Notes under the pieces: generated by a model
What the model saw: only the letters and a program-made list of their open reading frames with translations
Database searches by the model: none
Told to the model about the DNA's origin: nothing
Position numbers and translations under genes: made by a program
Part shown: positions 37,939 to 48,562 of the stretch, one piece after another
Position numbering within the stretch: the first letter of the stretch is position 1
Layout: each line of letters opens with the position of its first letter
Assembly (NCBI RefSeq): GCF_002835935.1
Contig: NZ_PJCF01000006.1
Location: 186,001 to 250,000 of the forward strand
Source of the DNA: Paraglaciecola sp. MB-3u-78
GTDB taxonomy: Bacteria > Pseudomonadota > Gammaproteobacteria > Enterobacterales > Alteromonadaceae
Length of the DNA: 64,000 bases
Direction of reading: 5' to 3'

Positions 37939-38439
37939 GATCGGTTACAACATTCAGGCAATGCAAAGTTCATTCTGATTGGTCAGGCGCCGGGAATTAA
38001 AGCGCATCAAAGCAATAAGCCATGGAATGATGCGTCAGGAGAAAGGTTACGTTTGTGGTTAGACATGACGGAACACACATTCTACGACAAAAACACCTTA
38101 TCTATTGTGCCCATGGAGTTTTGTTATCCCGGCAAAGGAAAGTCCGGCGACTTGCCACCTCGGCCAGAATGCGCACCAAAATGGCATTCTCTGCTGGTAC
38201 AACAAGATACATCTAAAGTTATCCTTTTAGTTGGTAAGTACGCACAAGACTATTACTTAGCAGACAGAAGAACATTAACTGAACGGATTAAAAACTGGCG
38301 TGAGTACCCAGTTCACTTCCTGCCATTACCCCACCCTTCACCAAGAAATAATATTTGGTTGAAAAGAAATCCATGGTTTGAAAACGATATATTGCCGCAA
38401 ATGCAAAAAATACTTAAAGCCAAGATGCAGGCTAATTGA
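37939..38439 (+). pseudogene. 5'-truncated uracil-DNA glycosylase family gene
   Basis: The remaining sequence is collinear with UDG-superfamily proteins from LIGQAPGIKAHQSNKPWND (the active-site region) through GKSGDLPPRPECAPKW to PLPHPSPRNN near the end. The family's usual first 30-40 residues, with the CxxC motif, are missing where the IS1634 end lies. An open frame starting inside the IS (from 37885) could make a hybrid, but it would lack the N-terminus. Probably inactive. The C-terminal half looks undamaged, so the truncation may be recent. Confidence 0.75.
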
Positions 38440-38487
38440 TCTGGGATCAGAGTTTTGTAACTCAATGCTGTCATTGGTTACCTGTAT

Positions 38488-38520
38488 CAATACCCTTTAA
38501 AAATACTCAAAGGTATTGTT
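38488..38520. terminator. Terminator between glycosylase relic and EAL gene
   Basis: Stem CAATACC(C)TTT/AAAGGTATTG with one bulged C around an 8-9 base loop, followed by TT on the plus strand. It lies between two convergent genes. Confidence 0.6.
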
Positions 38521-38535
38521 TATACTGAACTCAAG

Positions 38536-40767
38536 TTATTTATCTTGCGATGCTAAAAACACGAGTAGTTGTTCATAAGGCATAGGTTTGGCAAACAAAA
38601 ATCCTTGAGCTTCATCACAGCCTAACTTCAACATATAACTAGCCTGCTCTCTTTTTTCAACGCCTTCTGCAATTGTTGATAAACCGAGTTTATTACCTAA
38701 AGTCACAATAGTCTCAGCAATAAAGGCAGACTTACCAGGCGTAATTTCGTTGACAAAAGAACGATCGACTTTTAGTCGATCAAGTGGTAGTTGTTGTAGA
38801 TAACTCATTGAGGAGAATCCAGTACCAAAATCATCAATCGCTACTTTGACTCCAAAGCGCTTCAATTCTTGTAAAGCTTCAATCACAATATGAGGCTCAT
38901 CCATCACTACGCTTTCAGTTATTTCTAACTCTATCCTATCTGGCTCAACAGCAAATTTTGTAATGATGTTTTTTACGGTTTCAATAAAATTAGGGTCTCT
39001 GAATTGCGGCATAGAAATATTGACAGCCATTCGCAAGCTTGTGTAGCCTTGTTTAGACAGAGCACTTAATTTTCGACATGATTCTTCCAAAACCCAAATG
39101 CCAATATCAATAATCAAACCTGAATACTCAGCTAAAGGAACAAATACCGCCGGCGAAACAAAACCACCATCAGAAGTTGGCCAGCGCAATAATGCTTCCA
39201 TCCCAACTATTTTTTCAGTCACTAAATCGACTTGGGGTTGATACCAAAGTTGCAATTTTTTAGCTTCAAAGTCCCTAGTTAATTGTCTAATCATGTCCAA
39301 ACGCCAAGTTGTTTCCTCTTCCATTTCAGGCGCATAATATTCAAAATTCGTATTTAGATTTTTCTTGGCTTTATTTAATGCGATATTACTATGCTTGAGA
39401 ATATTGATACCGGTTTTTAGGTTTCCATCTAAACGACAAAAACCAAAAGAGGCCGAAAGCGGTAATGTATGCTCCCCCCCTTTGAAAGGTGGCACAAACA
39501 TTTCATTCAATGTTTGAGGATTGACAAAGAAATCTGCACCGATTAGGCCAAAAACGTCTGAGCCAATACGGCCCATTTTCACCTTATCTAAAAAAGTTTC
39601 TTGTAAGCGTTGGGTGACGGCCAGTAGTGTACTATTACCAGCATCGGGGCCCAGTCCATCATTAATATCTGCAAAATGATTGATGTCAATTAATGCCACA
39701 ACTGAATTTTCGATGCTGTTTTTAGCAGCGCCACAATCGTCCAACATGTTGATGAATTCACTGCGGTTAGGCAGCTTAGTTAACCAATCCTTAAAGGCAG
39801 CGGTGCGGAGTTGATGAAATAAATTAACGTTTTCATAACCAATAGAGATACTCGATAAAAACACTTCTAATAATTGTTTATCGACCAAACTGATTTCTTT
39901 ACCTATTTGTAAATAAACAGCGGCTTCATAACCGGAGCTATTAAGATATAGCACGGAAAATTCATTCTCAAATATATGTTTTTTAAGCTGCAAACAACTG
40001 TTAACAAATTTAACGATTCGTAAATTATGTAAGTTTTCTAGTCTTTCATTGATGTAGGGGGCAAATTCACCAGCAGCGCCAAGGACATAAACGCCATCGT
40101 CCTCTTTATCCAATACGGAGCCTGCTCTTGCACAGACAACGCCACCTGCTTCTAAGCCAATCAGTGAACTAATTTGAGTCACTACACCTTCACAGAAACT
40201 CTTAATAGAATGCTCTTCCATTAAGTTTGCTGCGGACGCTATAATTTTTTGTAAGCCTAGACGGCTTTGATTAATTGACAATATCTGTTGATAAGAACGC
40301 AAGGAAGCAATAATGGTTGTTACCAATTTGCTCCGAGTCAGTTCTGTTTTGGTTTTGTAATCATTGATATCATAATCTTTAATGACTTTTTCTTCAGGTG
40401 CATATCCAGGCTGACCAGTTCGTAAAATAATACGAGGTTCCAAAATCCCCATTTCTTCGCGCATTATTTTGGCCACAGTTAAGCCCGCATCATCAGCTTC
40501 CATCACCACATCTAATAAGATGATGGCAATAGATGATCCCATATCTTCAATTATTTTTAATGCTTCGGCACCAGAATAAGCATGTATAAAATGCAAGTTT
40601 TTATCATTGACCACCAAATCTGATAGTGCAAGCCTAGTGACCGAGTGTATTTCTTCATCATCGTCAACAACTAATACATTCCAGATACCTGTAATTTCTG
40701 GTGTGTTTGAGTAAGTATCTTCTGATAAAAAAATTAATTCATCATTTTCGTATTTACTAGGGCTCAT
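38536..40767 (-). CDS. REC-DUF3369-GGDEF-EAL c-di-GMP phosphodiesterase
   Basis: 743-residue response regulator. The receiver domain (residues about 28-150) has VVDDDEE and the phospho-acceptor in IILLDVVME. A DUF3369-like middle follows (about 170-310). The GGDEF domain is degenerate (GSDVF), so cyclase activity is unlikely. The EAL domain is intact: MEALLRW, VNISMPQF, ELEITES and DDFGTGFSSMSYL. It should hydrolyse c-di-GMP when phosphorylated. No cognate kinase is adjacent. It lies close to the MSHA operon, whose motor MshE binds c-di-GMP. Confidence 0.9.
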   Translation of the reverse strand: MSPSKYENDELIFLSEDTYSNTPEITGIWNVLVVDDDEEIHSVTRLALSDLVVNDKNLHFIHAYSGAEALKIIEDMGSSIAIILLDVVMEADDAGLTVAKIMREEMGILEPRIILRTGQPGYAPEEKVIKDYDINDYKTKTELTRSKLVTTIIASLRSYQQILSINQSRLGLQKIIASAANLMEEHSIKSFCEGVVTQISSLIGLEAGGVVCARAGSVLDKEDDGVYVLGAAGEFAPYINERLENLHNLRIVKFVNSCLQLKKHIFENEFSVLYLNSSGYEAAVYLQIGKEISLVDKQLLEVFLSSISIGYENVNLFHQLRTAAFKDWLTKLPNRSEFINMLDDCGAAKNSIENSVVALIDINHFADINDGLGPDAGNSTLLAVTQRLQETFLDKVKMGRIGSDVFGLIGADFFVNPQTLNEMFVPPFKGGEHTLPLSASFGFCRLDGNLKTGINILKHSNIALNKAKKNLNTNFEYYAPEMEEETTWRLDMIRQLTRDFEAKKLQLWYQPQVDLVTEKIVGMEALLRWPTSDGGFVSPAVFVPLAEYSGLIIDIGIWVLEESCRKLSALSKQGYTSLRMAVNISMPQFRDPNFIETVKNIITKFAVEPDRIELEITESVVMDEPHIVIEALQELKRFGVKVAIDDFGTGFSSMSYLQQLPLDRLKVDRSFVNEITPGKSAFIAETIVTLGNKLGLSTIAEGVEKREQASYMLKLGCDEAQGFLFAKPMPYEQLLVFLASQDK

Positions 40768-40983
40768 TTTTATTCCAACAAGGTTGAAATCCTGCTGTCA
40801 GGAGCAATCATGCCTTGTTCTTTAAATTTATTTCACTCCAACACAACACGAAGAAAAAGCTATGAGAGTATGAAATCTATTGCGGATTTTATTTAAATTT
40901 AACATTTTTATTTGCTCATGTAACATGAATTAACGCAATATACAGGTCAACTACACAAAATTTAAATCAGCGTTTTAAGTTTC

Positions 40984-41892
40984 ATGAAAATTGAGCCGAA
41001 TTCTTCGTTAATTACAAATCAGTTAAAACCTATTCTGTCGCAAAAAACAGGGGAAGGGGTGAGTGAAGCTAATACACAGTCTGAAAATAGGATAAGCAAG
41101 CAATCAAGTCAAAAACGTATTGTTAATTGGTTTTCTCAGGCAGGTGTACAAGGGGAGAGTCGCTCTTTTAAAACCTCCACCAGTAATGAAAAAATTAAGC
41201 GTAAAAATGAGTTATTGGCTCAAAGAAAATTAATTAATTTAGAAAACATCCTAGGTAGAGCGTTAGATTTTTGTCTCGATGACGGCAAAGAAGAAGAATT
41301 AGATCCCGATTGGTTTTTTAGTTTCGTGAAAATGGCAGAGGAAATATTTTCTCCTACCATGCAGGAACTATGGGGTAAGATCTTTGCGGTTGAGACAGCA
41401 AGACCAGGGAGTTTCTCTTTAAAAACCCTAGGTCTATTGAGACAGCTGACACAAAAAGATGCACAAATTTTTCGCAATGCAGTCAATCTATCGAGTAAAC
41501 GCAAAGGTGAATCTACGCCTAAACTTTTACTTGGCTATTATCAAAAAAAGAGTATTTGGTCGTTCTTTAATTCGAACAAGGACCATAGACTTAACTTGGC
41601 TGAATTTGGATTAGGTTATACTGATATTTTGTCACTAATGGACTTGGGGTTAATACACCATAGTGAAATTGAGTCCGGAGAGTTACCTATCGGTATTTCT
41701 GTTGAATGGCGTTGTGCAGGGCAAACATTAGATCTATGTGCAAAGGGTTCAGGCACGACATTGGTTTATTACAAATTCACTACTACAGGTGCTGAATTAA
41801 GTAAATTGTTGACGCGAAAACAACAAGCCATTTATGCTAAGTCACTAAGGGAAGCCTTAGACAATGCTTTTAATATCCTCGATAACATTTAG
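40984..41892 (+). CDS. TIGR03899 family protein
   Basis: 302-residue protein of unknown function found in gammaproteobacteria. The N-terminal 80 residues are polar and probably disordered. The conserved part has LDPDWFFSFVKMAEEIFSPT, MQELWGKIFAVETARPGSFS and LKTLGLLRQLTQKDAQIF, followed by a variable C-terminal half. No signal peptide or membrane span is seen. It is divergent from the EAL gene and convergent with cysH; no functional link is apparent. Confidence 0.8.
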   Translation: MKIEPNSSLITNQLKPILSQKTGEGVSEANTQSENRISKQSSQKRIVNWFSQAGVQGESRSFKTSTSNEKIKRKNELLAQRKLINLENILGRALDFCLDDGKEEELDPDWFFSFVKMAEEIFSPTMQELWGKIFAVETARPGSFSLKTLGLLRQLTQKDAQIFRNAVNLSSKRKGESTPKLLLGYYQKKSIWSFFNSNKDHRLNLAEFGLGYTDILSLMDLGLIHHSEIESGELPIGISVEWRCAGQTLDLCAKGSGTTLVYYKFTTTGAELSKLLTRKQQAIYAKSLREALDNAFNILDNI

Positions 41893-41910
41893 AGGATTAG
41901 TGCGAAATCA

Positions 41911-42663
41911 CTAGATCCCATCACCAAATTCATGTAGCCCACATTCTCTTTTTAATCCGTAGAAACGCGTATCTTGTTCATTCATACCCTCTTCCAAGGA
42001 ACGAGTACTGTGCCAATCACCAATAGATACATACCCTTTTTCCCACAAAGGATGGTACGGCAGGTTATGTTCTTTTAAATACAAATGAATATCTTTGTTC
42101 GACCAATCAATAATGGGATATATCTTATATTGATTATTCAACTGCTGCACAACGGGTAAGGTTTCTCGCATGTCAGACTGACTGCGGCGCAATCCAGCAA
42201 ACCAACTTTTTATTTGCAAATCATTTAACGCTTTTTGCATTGGCTCGACTTTATTCAGCGCGTTGTACTTTTCAATACCTTCTAGGCCATGTTCCCACAT
42301 TTTTCCCATACGGGCTTCTTGCCATGCGGAGGAAACATCTGCCCGATAAACCTTCAGGTTAAGGTTGAGACGTTCTGTTAACTCATCAACAAACTGATAG
42401 GTTTCAGCAAACAAATAACCTGTATCTGTCAGTACAACGGGTATATCAGGATATTGCTGCGTAACCATATGTAACATCACAGCCGCTTGGGCGCCAAAAC
42501 TTGATGACAACATAAAGTTGTGAGGCAAGTGTTCTAAAGCCCAAGCAACACGTTGTAAAGCAGACTGCTTTTCTAAGGCAAGATTAGTGTGAGCTAATTC
42601 GTCGCCTGACATACTCAGTGCGGCACTGTCTACTTTGTTAAATTGAATAGCTTGGGTCATCAT
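41911..42663 (-). CDS. cysH: Phosphoadenylyl-sulfate reductase CysH
   Basis: Reduces PAPS to sulfite with thioredoxin in cysteine synthesis. The 250-residue protein has [15 protein letters not shown] (PP-loop-like nucleotide site), [10 protein letters not shown], and the active-site ending [13 protein letters not shown]. The start is the double ATG at 42663/42660 after AAGGA; a longer reading inside cysI adds 27 unlikely residues. It overlaps the end of cysI by 26 bp and closes the cysJIH operon. Confidence 0.95.
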   Translation of the reverse strand: MMTQAIQFNKVDSAALSMSGDELAHTNLALEKQSALQRVAWALEHLPHNFMLSSSFGAQAAVMLHMVTQQYPDIPVVLTDTGYLFAETYQFVDELTERLNLNLKVYRADVSSAWQEARMGKMWEHGLEGIEKYNALNKVEPMQKALNDLQIKSWFAGLRRSQSDMRETLPVVQQLNNQYKIYPIIDWSNKDIHLYLKEHNLPYHPLWEKGYVSIGDWHSTRSLEEGMNEQDTRFYGLKRECGLHEFGDGI

Positions 42664-44368
42664 AAAAGTCCTTGGCTGAGTCAATAACAGGTTTGACGAC
42701 TTGTGCTCTGATAACAAAATCACCAAAAGCTTCGTTAGCATCACGTTCTTTAGACCAGCGGCCTATTAAGTTATCTAACTCACTCATGATTTCTTTTTCA
42801 TCGATATTTTCACGGTACATTCTAGGGATCCGTGTACCTTGACGGTCACCACCTAAATGGAAGTTGTATTTGCCTGGGCCTTTACCCACCAAACCGACTT
42901 CTGCCAACATAGACCGGCCACAGCCATTAGGGCAACCGGTAACACGATAAATGATACTTTCATCCTGCATACCATGCTTGGCTAATAGCCCTTCAATCTC
43001 TGTCACCGCATCAGGTAAATACCTTTCTGCTTCAGCCATCGCTAATGGGCATGTTGGTAAAGACACACAGGCCATCGAATCTCTACGCTGCAAACTCACA
43101 TCATCAGCCATTAACCCGTGCTCACGTGCTAGCTTTTCAATCTGCGTTTTTTGCTCAACGGGTACCCCAGCGACTATCAAATTCTGATTAGCCGTTAGAC
43201 GAAAATCACCTGTATGTATTTTTGCAATTTCAGCACAACCAGTTTTCAGTGTTTTGCCTGGATAGTCTAAAATTCGGCCGTTTTCGATAAATAAGGTAAG
43301 GTGATGCTTACCGTCTACACCTTCAACCCAACCAATGCGATCACCACGTGAAGTAAATTCGTAAGGGCGGCTTTGTGCAAAACTAATTCCTGAGCGTGTT
43401 TCTACTTCCGCTTTAAAGTTTTCAACACCAACACGCTCTAACGTATACTTAGTCTTCGCATTTTTACGATTAACACGGTTCCCCCAGTCACGTTGAGTAG
43501 ACACTACCGCTTCAGCTACAGCCAAAGTGTGCTCTAAGCTAATATACCCAAAGTCATCTGCTTTACGTGGGAAAGTAGAGGTATCTCCATGAGTCATGGC
43601 TAAGCCACCACCCACCAATACATTAAACCCCACTAATTTTCCATTTTCGGCGATGGCCACAAAATTCAAGTCGTTAGCATGCACGTCTACATCATTTTGC
43701 GGCGGAATAACCACTGTCGTTTTAAACTTACGAGGTAGGTAGTTATTACCTAAGATAGGCTCTACTTCAGTTGTTTCAGATTTTTCGCCATCCAACCAAA
43801 TTTCAGCGTAGGCACGCGTTTTAGGCAGCAAATGTTCACTGATTTTCTTCGCCCACTCATAGGCTTCTTGATGTACTTCAGACTCTACTGGGTTAGAGGT
43901 ACACAACACATTACGGTTTACATCCCCGGCAGTCGCAATAGAATCGACGCCAACCTGATTAAGCATTTGATGCATAGATTTTACGTTAGGCTTTAATACT
44001 CCGTGAAACTGAAATGTTTGACGGGTAGTTAAACGAATACTGCCATAGATACTTTTTTCTTCCGCAAACTTATCAATCGCCAACCACTGCTGCGTAGCTA
44101 TGATGCCTCCGGGTAATCGGGCTCTTAACATCACATTTTGTAGTGGCTCTAATTTTTGTTTAGCGCGCTCTGCACGGATATCACGGTCGTCTTGCTGGTA
44201 CATGCCATGAAAACGAATAAGCTGGAAATTATCGCCAACAAATGCACCGGTTAAATCATCGTTCAAATCTTCTGCAATGGTGCCACGCAAGAAATCACTT
44301 TGGCTTTTAAGGCGTTCGTTATCAGCTAACTTGCCTTCAACGACGAAATTTTTGTGGTCTTTACTCAT
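42638..44368 (-). CDS. cysI: Sulfite reductase hemoprotein beta subunit
   Basis: 576-residue siroheme/4Fe-4S subunit that reduces sulfite to sulfide with electrons from CysJ. The cluster ligands are CVSLPTC near residue 430 and GCPNGCG near 478. [13 protein letters not shown] and the sulfite-binding basic residues are conserved. It begins at the cysJ stop with a 1-bp overlap and overlaps cysH. Family length is about 570. Confidence 0.97.
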   Translation of the reverse strand: MSKDHKNFVVEGKLADNERLKSQSDFLRGTIAEDLNDDLTGAFVGDNFQLIRFHGMYQQDDRDIRAERAKQKLEPLQNVMLRARLPGGIIATQQWLAIDKFAEEKSIYGSIRLTTRQTFQFHGVLKPNVKSMHQMLNQVGVDSIATAGDVNRNVLCTSNPVESEVHQEAYEWAKKISEHLLPKTRAYAEIWLDGEKSETTEVEPILGNNYLPRKFKTTVVIPPQNDVDVHANDLNFVAIAENGKLVGFNVLVGGGLAMTHGDTSTFPRKADDFGYISLEHTLAVAEAVVSTQRDWGNRVNRKNAKTKYTLERVGVENFKAEVETRSGISFAQSRPYEFTSRGDRIGWVEGVDGKHHLTLFIENGRILDYPGKTLKTGCAEIAKIHTGDFRLTANQNLIVAGVPVEQKTQIEKLAREHGLMADDVSLQRRDSMACVSLPTCPLAMAEAERYLPDAVTEIEGLLAKHGMQDESIIYRVTGCPNGCGRSMLAEVGLVGKGPGKYNFHLGGDRQGTRIPRMYRENIDEKEIMSELDNLIGRWSKERDANEAFGDFVIRAQVVKPVIDSAKDFYDDPSYSI

Positions 44369-46176
44369 TAATAAACGTCCTTCTGGTAACGTTTTGCACG
44401 GCGCAAGTCAGAAACATACTGTTCTGCTTGCTCTTCACTTTTAGCGCCATGTTCAATCACAATTTGCACTAAAGCGTCTTGTACATCTTTGGCCATATGG
44501 TTGGCGTCACCACATACATAAAGGTGGGCGCCTCGCTCAAGCCATTGATAAAGCTCAGCGCCTTGTTCAAGCATACGATGCTGCACATAAATTTTTTGTT
44601 CTTGATCTCTGGAAAATGCCAAGCTGACTTTATTTACCACCCCATCTTTTACAAAACGCTGCCATTCTGTTTGATACAAGAAGTCCTGAGTATAATTGGG
44701 GTTACCAAAGAACAACCAGTTTTCACCACTTGATTCTTCCGCTTCACGTTGTTGCATAAAGGCTCTGAAGGGCGCGATACCTGTGCCTGGGCCAATCATG
44801 ATGACAGCTGTGTTGCCATCATCTGGTAAGCGGAAGTTGTCGTTTGACTCAACAAACACATTCACTTCACCACCTTCATCTAAACGAGTAGACAAGAAGC
44901 TAGAAGCACCACCTTGATGAGTATGACCGTGAGCCTCATACTCAACTAAGGCAACGGTAAGGTGCACTTCATCTTCTACTTCTGCTTGGCTAGAAGCGAT
45001 AGAGTAGAGTCGTGGTGTCATACTTCTTAACGCATCAACAAACTGCTGAGCAGTGATCTTAGCGGGAAACTGGCGAACAACATCGATGATTTGACGTTTG
45101 GTTAAATACTCACGCAATACAGACTTATCATCCAACAATGCATTAAGTTCGACATTTTTTGCATATATTGCATATTTGCTGACAAAAGTCGGATAACTTT
45201 GGGTGAGCTCTAATTGATTGACCAATACGTCGTTAAAACTGTAATCATCACCTGACCAGCCAACCAAGGTATCACTTTGTAAACCAATTTCAGAAATTAA
45301 CTCAGCAACTAAGCTTGCATCATTTTTATACCAAACACCTAATGCATCACCGGGGCGATATTGGATACCTGAATCTTCAAGGGATATCTCAATATGACGA
45401 ATATCCTTAACTGAATCTCGGCCAGTAATTTTAAGGCTTTCAAGCAAGGTTGCGGTATATGGGGATTTTTTAGTGTATTGACTGGCTACTACAGAACTAG
45501 CGCCCAGATCCAACGATGGTATGACAGATTGCATACTTTTTGCACCCAACTCATCTTTTACTTGATGTGTGATGGTTTCGAACCAAGCCGTTACATCTGC
45601 GTCGTAATCAACGTCACAATCAACCCGGTCAGTAATTCTGGTTGCGCCCAAGTCTTGTAAACGTTTGTCAAAATCTTTCGCTGTTTGGCAAAAAAACTCG
45701 TAACTTGTGTCACCTAAGCCCAAAACCGCAAAATTTAAGTCTTTGAGTTTAGGTGCTTTTTTCCCAGCTAAAAAGCTGTGCAGTGCAACCGCATCATCTG
45801 GTGCTTCGCCTTCACCATGGGTGCTAACAATAACGACCACATGACTTTCTGTTTTCAGCTGCTTGTGCTTATAGTCTGCCATACTAACTATTTTCGCTGG
45901 AACATTTAGCGCGTCTAATTTGGCTTTATATTCCTTGGCAACAGATTTGGCGTTACCCGTTTGTGAACCATACAAAATAGTTAAAGACTTTGCTGAGCTG
46001 CTATTGGGTTGAGATAAAACAGCAGACTGGCCATTTTGCGCCATCCCAGCTAAGTAACCACTCAACCAAGTCAGTTGTTGAGGATTGAGAGAGGCCGTAG
46101 CCTGATTAATTTGAGACCACTGGTTTTCATTTAAACCTGCGGCAAGCCCAGTGGCTTGATTTATTACTGATGACAT
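44368..46176 (-). CDS. cysJ: Sulfite reductase flavoprotein alpha subunit
   Basis: 602-residue NADPH-dependent flavoprotein. It has an N-terminal flavodoxin domain ([27 protein letters not shown]), a linker with FAD-binding RLYSIASS, and an NADP domain ([25 protein letters not shown]) ending in DVY. The ATG at 46176 is preferred, giving the usual MSSVINQ-like start; a GTG eight codons upstream is the alternative. It is the first gene of cysJIH. A CysB site could not be recognised in the 98 bp upstream. Confidence 0.95.
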   Translation of the reverse strand: MSSVINQATGLAAGLNENQWSQINQATASLNPQQLTWLSGYLAGMAQNGQSAVLSQPNSSSAKSLTILYGSQTGNAKSVAKEYKAKLDALNVPAKIVSMADYKHKQLKTESHVVVIVSTHGEGEAPDDAVALHSFLAGKKAPKLKDLNFAVLGLGDTSYEFFCQTAKDFDKRLQDLGATRITDRVDCDVDYDADVTAWFETITHQVKDELGAKSMQSVIPSLDLGASSVVASQYTKKSPYTATLLESLKITGRDSVKDIRHIEISLEDSGIQYRPGDALGVWYKNDASLVAELISEIGLQSDTLVGWSGDDYSFNDVLVNQLELTQSYPTFVSKYAIYAKNVELNALLDDKSVLREYLTKRQIIDVVRQFPAKITAQQFVDALRSMTPRLYSIASSQAEVEDEVHLTVALVEYEAHGHTHQGGASSFLSTRLDEGGEVNVFVESNDNFRLPDDGNTAVIMIGPGTGIAPFRAFMQQREAEESSGENWLFFGNPNYTQDFLYQTEWQRFVKDGVVNKVSLAFSRDQEQKIYVQHRMLEQGAELYQWLERGAHLYVCGDANHMAKDVQDALVQIVIEHGAKSEEQAEQYVSDLRRAKRYQKDVY

Positions 46177-46274
46177 AGAATCGCTAACCGTTATTAACAC
46201 AACTATAGGTTAGCGATATAAGGACATAACTGGAAAGAATAAAAACTAATTTTTTATAACCAAATCAGATGAAA

Positions 46275-47024
46275 TTAAAAATGCACCTCTAATCCCGCAT
46301 ATGCACCTTTAAATTCGAGATCAGAGTATATGCCATCCAAGTCTTCCAACTCTAAGGATACTGAACGATAACCGAGTTGAAAAGTAACGTCTATTGCAAG
46401 GTTTTCCATCAAACTGTAAGTAATAGCAGCCTGATAGTCTGACAAAGTATGATCATCAACACTTAAAAAACTACCTTCTACAAATGCACCAAAACCAGTA
46501 AATGGAACACCAACAGCCAACCTAGAATGAACCATCGGAACTGGTCCAGAAAACTCTTCTCTACCAATTTCACCATCAACTGTAACCAAAAACTCCCCAT
46601 CAATATATTTTGCATTGAGGCCAACGTCGAAACTAACTAAATCATTATCAAACAATTCGTAATACAGGATGAAATCGGTAGTCGTTAATGATACATCTGT
46701 AAAAGCATTACCATTAGCAGCAAAAACTTTGTCACCGAATGTAAACTGAGCATCCAAGATTACATCACCTTGGGTATCCATAGCAGTTCTTTGCACTTTA
46801 ACATTTGGGATTAGCGGAATAGGATGTTCAAAAGCCACATACAGATTAGAGTTACTCTGATCTTCGAAATTAAAATCAGCATTACTGCCATCATTTGAAA
46901 ACCCACCTGATGTTTCCATATTCCAACCTTGTGCACCGACATATAGCCCAAGTAAAGTGTCAGCTTGACTTGTAAAACTTGCACATAGTGCTAATAATCC
47001 GATAGATAGCGTGATTTTTTTCAT
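46275..47024 (-). CDS. TIGR04219 family outer-membrane beta-barrel
   Basis: 249 residues with a signal peptide cut near TSQA. The mature protein alternates hydrophobic and polar residues in beta strands and ends in a terminal Phe (LEVHF), the signal for BAM insertion. DTLLGLYVGAQGWNMETSG and FEHPIPLIPNVKVQ match TIGR04219. The function is unknown. It lies 3 bp after the DUF2333 gene in the same direction, so they are probably co-transcribed. Confidence 0.85.
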   Translation of the reverse strand: MKKITLSIGLLALCASFTSQADTLLGLYVGAQGWNMETSGGFSNDGSNADFNFEDQSNSNLYVAFEHPIPLIPNVKVQRTAMDTQGDVILDAQFTFGDKVFAANGNAFTDVSLTTTDFILYYELFDNDLVSFDVGLNAKYIDGEFLVTVDGEIGREEFSGPVPMVHSRLAVGVPFTGFGAFVEGSFLSVDDHTLSDYQAAITYSLMENLAIDVTFQLGYRSVSLELEDLDGIYSDLEFKGAYAGLEVHF

Positions 47025-47027
47025 TAT

Positions 47028-48020
47028 TTATCCTTGATTTAACAATTCACTTAGTTCGATTAAAGCAGCATTTGCACGAGAAATATAGTTCGCCATCACT
47101 AGCGAATGATTAGCTAACGTACCAAAGCCACTGCCATTTAATATTATTGGGCTCCACAAAGATTCTTGTGTCGCCTCTAGCTCACGGATGATTTGTTGCA
47201 GGCTAATCTTGGCATTTTTCTTCTCAAGTACATCTGCAAAATCCACTTCTACTGCTTTTAAAAAATGTATCAATGCCCAACTTGCACCTCTGGCTTCATA
47301 AAAATTATCATCTAACTGCCACCAGCTGGTTTTTTCAGCCAGTCTACTTGCCGTTGGCGTAGACTTAATAGCTTGAGCATCACCTGCTAGGCTTGTATCA
47401 AGCCGCTCTTGACCAACACTGGCACTTAAACGTTGTGAAAAACTACCTAAACGTTTCTCCAGCTGTTTCAGCCAATCCCTTAAATTATCTGCTCGTGCAT
47501 AGAATTGCCCCTGCTGTTGGCGGCTATCAGATAGGCTACTTCTGTAAGCATATAAATTATCTATGCCTTCTTGATACTTGGACTCTGCGGAAGGCAACAA
47601 CCAACTTAAGCTATCAATATTAAATTGAGGTTGGGCTTTGGTTAAGAAAGGGTTTTCTAAGGATTGGCTTTGTGAACGGCTAAAGTCTTGGCGCATCGCT
47701 AGGGCCAAATCTCGCGTCATTTCTAAAGCCCCAAACTCCCAGCTAGGCATATTGTCCATCATGACACTAGGCGGCAATACATCATTTGACAAATAGCCAC
47801 CAGACTTGTTTAACAAGGTTTCGGCAACTTTAATTAAACTAGTCGTAATCGTGTAACCCGCTACAACAGACTCATTTTTCTGGCTAGCTTGTTGCTGGGC
47901 AAGCAGCTCAGGTTCAAATAATTCAGGCTCGAAGCTCCAAAACACTGACAAAACCCATAACAAGAAGATAAGTAGTACAGCAGTGCTAAATAGCCATTTT
48001 GGTGCAAGATATTGTTTCAT
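47028..48020 (-). CDS. DUF2333 family membrane protein
   Basis: 330 residues with one N-terminal transmembrane segment (residues about 9-29) and a large periplasmic part. SGGYLSNDVLPPSVMMDNMP and SWEFGALEMTRDLALAMRQD are the conserved DUF2333 stretches; later RADNLRDWLKQLEKRLGSFS is helical. No function is established for the family. It starts 8 bp after the PCuAC gene and is followed by the TIGR04219 gene, forming a three-gene envelope cluster. Confidence 0.85.
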   Translation of the reverse strand: MKQYLAPKWLFSTAVLLIFLLWVLSVFWSFEPELFEPELLAQQQASQKNESVVAGYTITTSLIKVAETLLNKSGGYLSNDVLPPSVMMDNMPSWEFGALEMTRDLALAMRQDFSRSQSQSLENPFLTKAQPQFNIDSLSWLLPSAESKYQEGIDNLYAYRSSLSDSRQQQGQFYARADNLRDWLKQLEKRLGSFSQRLSASVGQERLDTSLAGDAQAIKSTPTASRLAEKTSWWQLDDNFYEARGASWALIHFLKAVEVDFADVLEKKNAKISLQQIIRELEATQESLWSPIILNGSGFGTLANHSLVMANYISRANAALIELSELLNQG

Positions 48021-48028
48021 GTTTTTTC

Positions 48029-48463
48029 CTAATGATGTTTGTGTACAGACGGCCTGGCGACATTAGCCTGGATGACAATGAACTCACCGTCTTTGGTCTG
48101 CAAACTGATTGCTACAGATTGTCCTTCTAACAAGGGCTGTTTCAGCCCAAATAGCATAAGGTGTAGGCCGCCGGGAGCAAATTGTACGCTCTCACCTGGT
48201 TGAATAACGACCTCTGACTGTTGTTCCATACGCATCATATCATTAACCATTATATGGTTATGTATTTCTGCTTTAGTAGCAAAATCCGCCGAAGCACCGA
48301 TCAAAATTTGGGTGGTGTCTGAGCTGTTTTGAATAGAAAAATATGCCGCGGTGTTAGGTACGCCAGGAGGCAGTAACCTGACAGTTGCTTCTGTTACTAT
48401 TATTTCAGCGTAAATTACACCCGTTACTAATAAACTACCCAGCAATACAATTAATCGAAGCAT
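48029..48463 (-). CDS. PCuAC-type periplasmic copper chaperone
   Basis: 144 residues with a signal peptide ending near VIYA. The copper motif is complete: HNHIMVND with downstream MMRM and GGLHLMLFGL, matching H-M-X10-M-X21-H-X-M. It likely delivers Cu(I) to cytochrome oxidase in the periplasm. The C-terminal tail HKHH could add metal binding. A Sco protein usually found nearby is absent here. It is the first gene of a cluster with DUF2333 and TIGR04219. Confidence 0.88.
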   Translation of the reverse strand: MLRLIVLLGSLLVTGVIYAEIIVTEATVRLLPPGVPNTAAYFSIQNSSDTTQILIGASADFATKAEIHNHIMVNDMMRMEQQSEVVIQPGESVQFAPGGLHLMLFGLKQPLLEGQSVAISLQTKDGEFIVIQANVARPSVHKHH

Positions 48464-48562
48464 AAATCACCCACATATAAAAACTTACTTCCGATTATTC
48501 AGTAATTTTAATGAACATACCATCCATTAAGCACAAAAGTTTGACCGAGATCGTTGATAACA

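Noticed and set aside
46177-46274. CysB site or promoter for cysJIH
   Set aside because: No convincing -10/-35 pair or CysB-like pattern could be picked from this short AT-rich gap.
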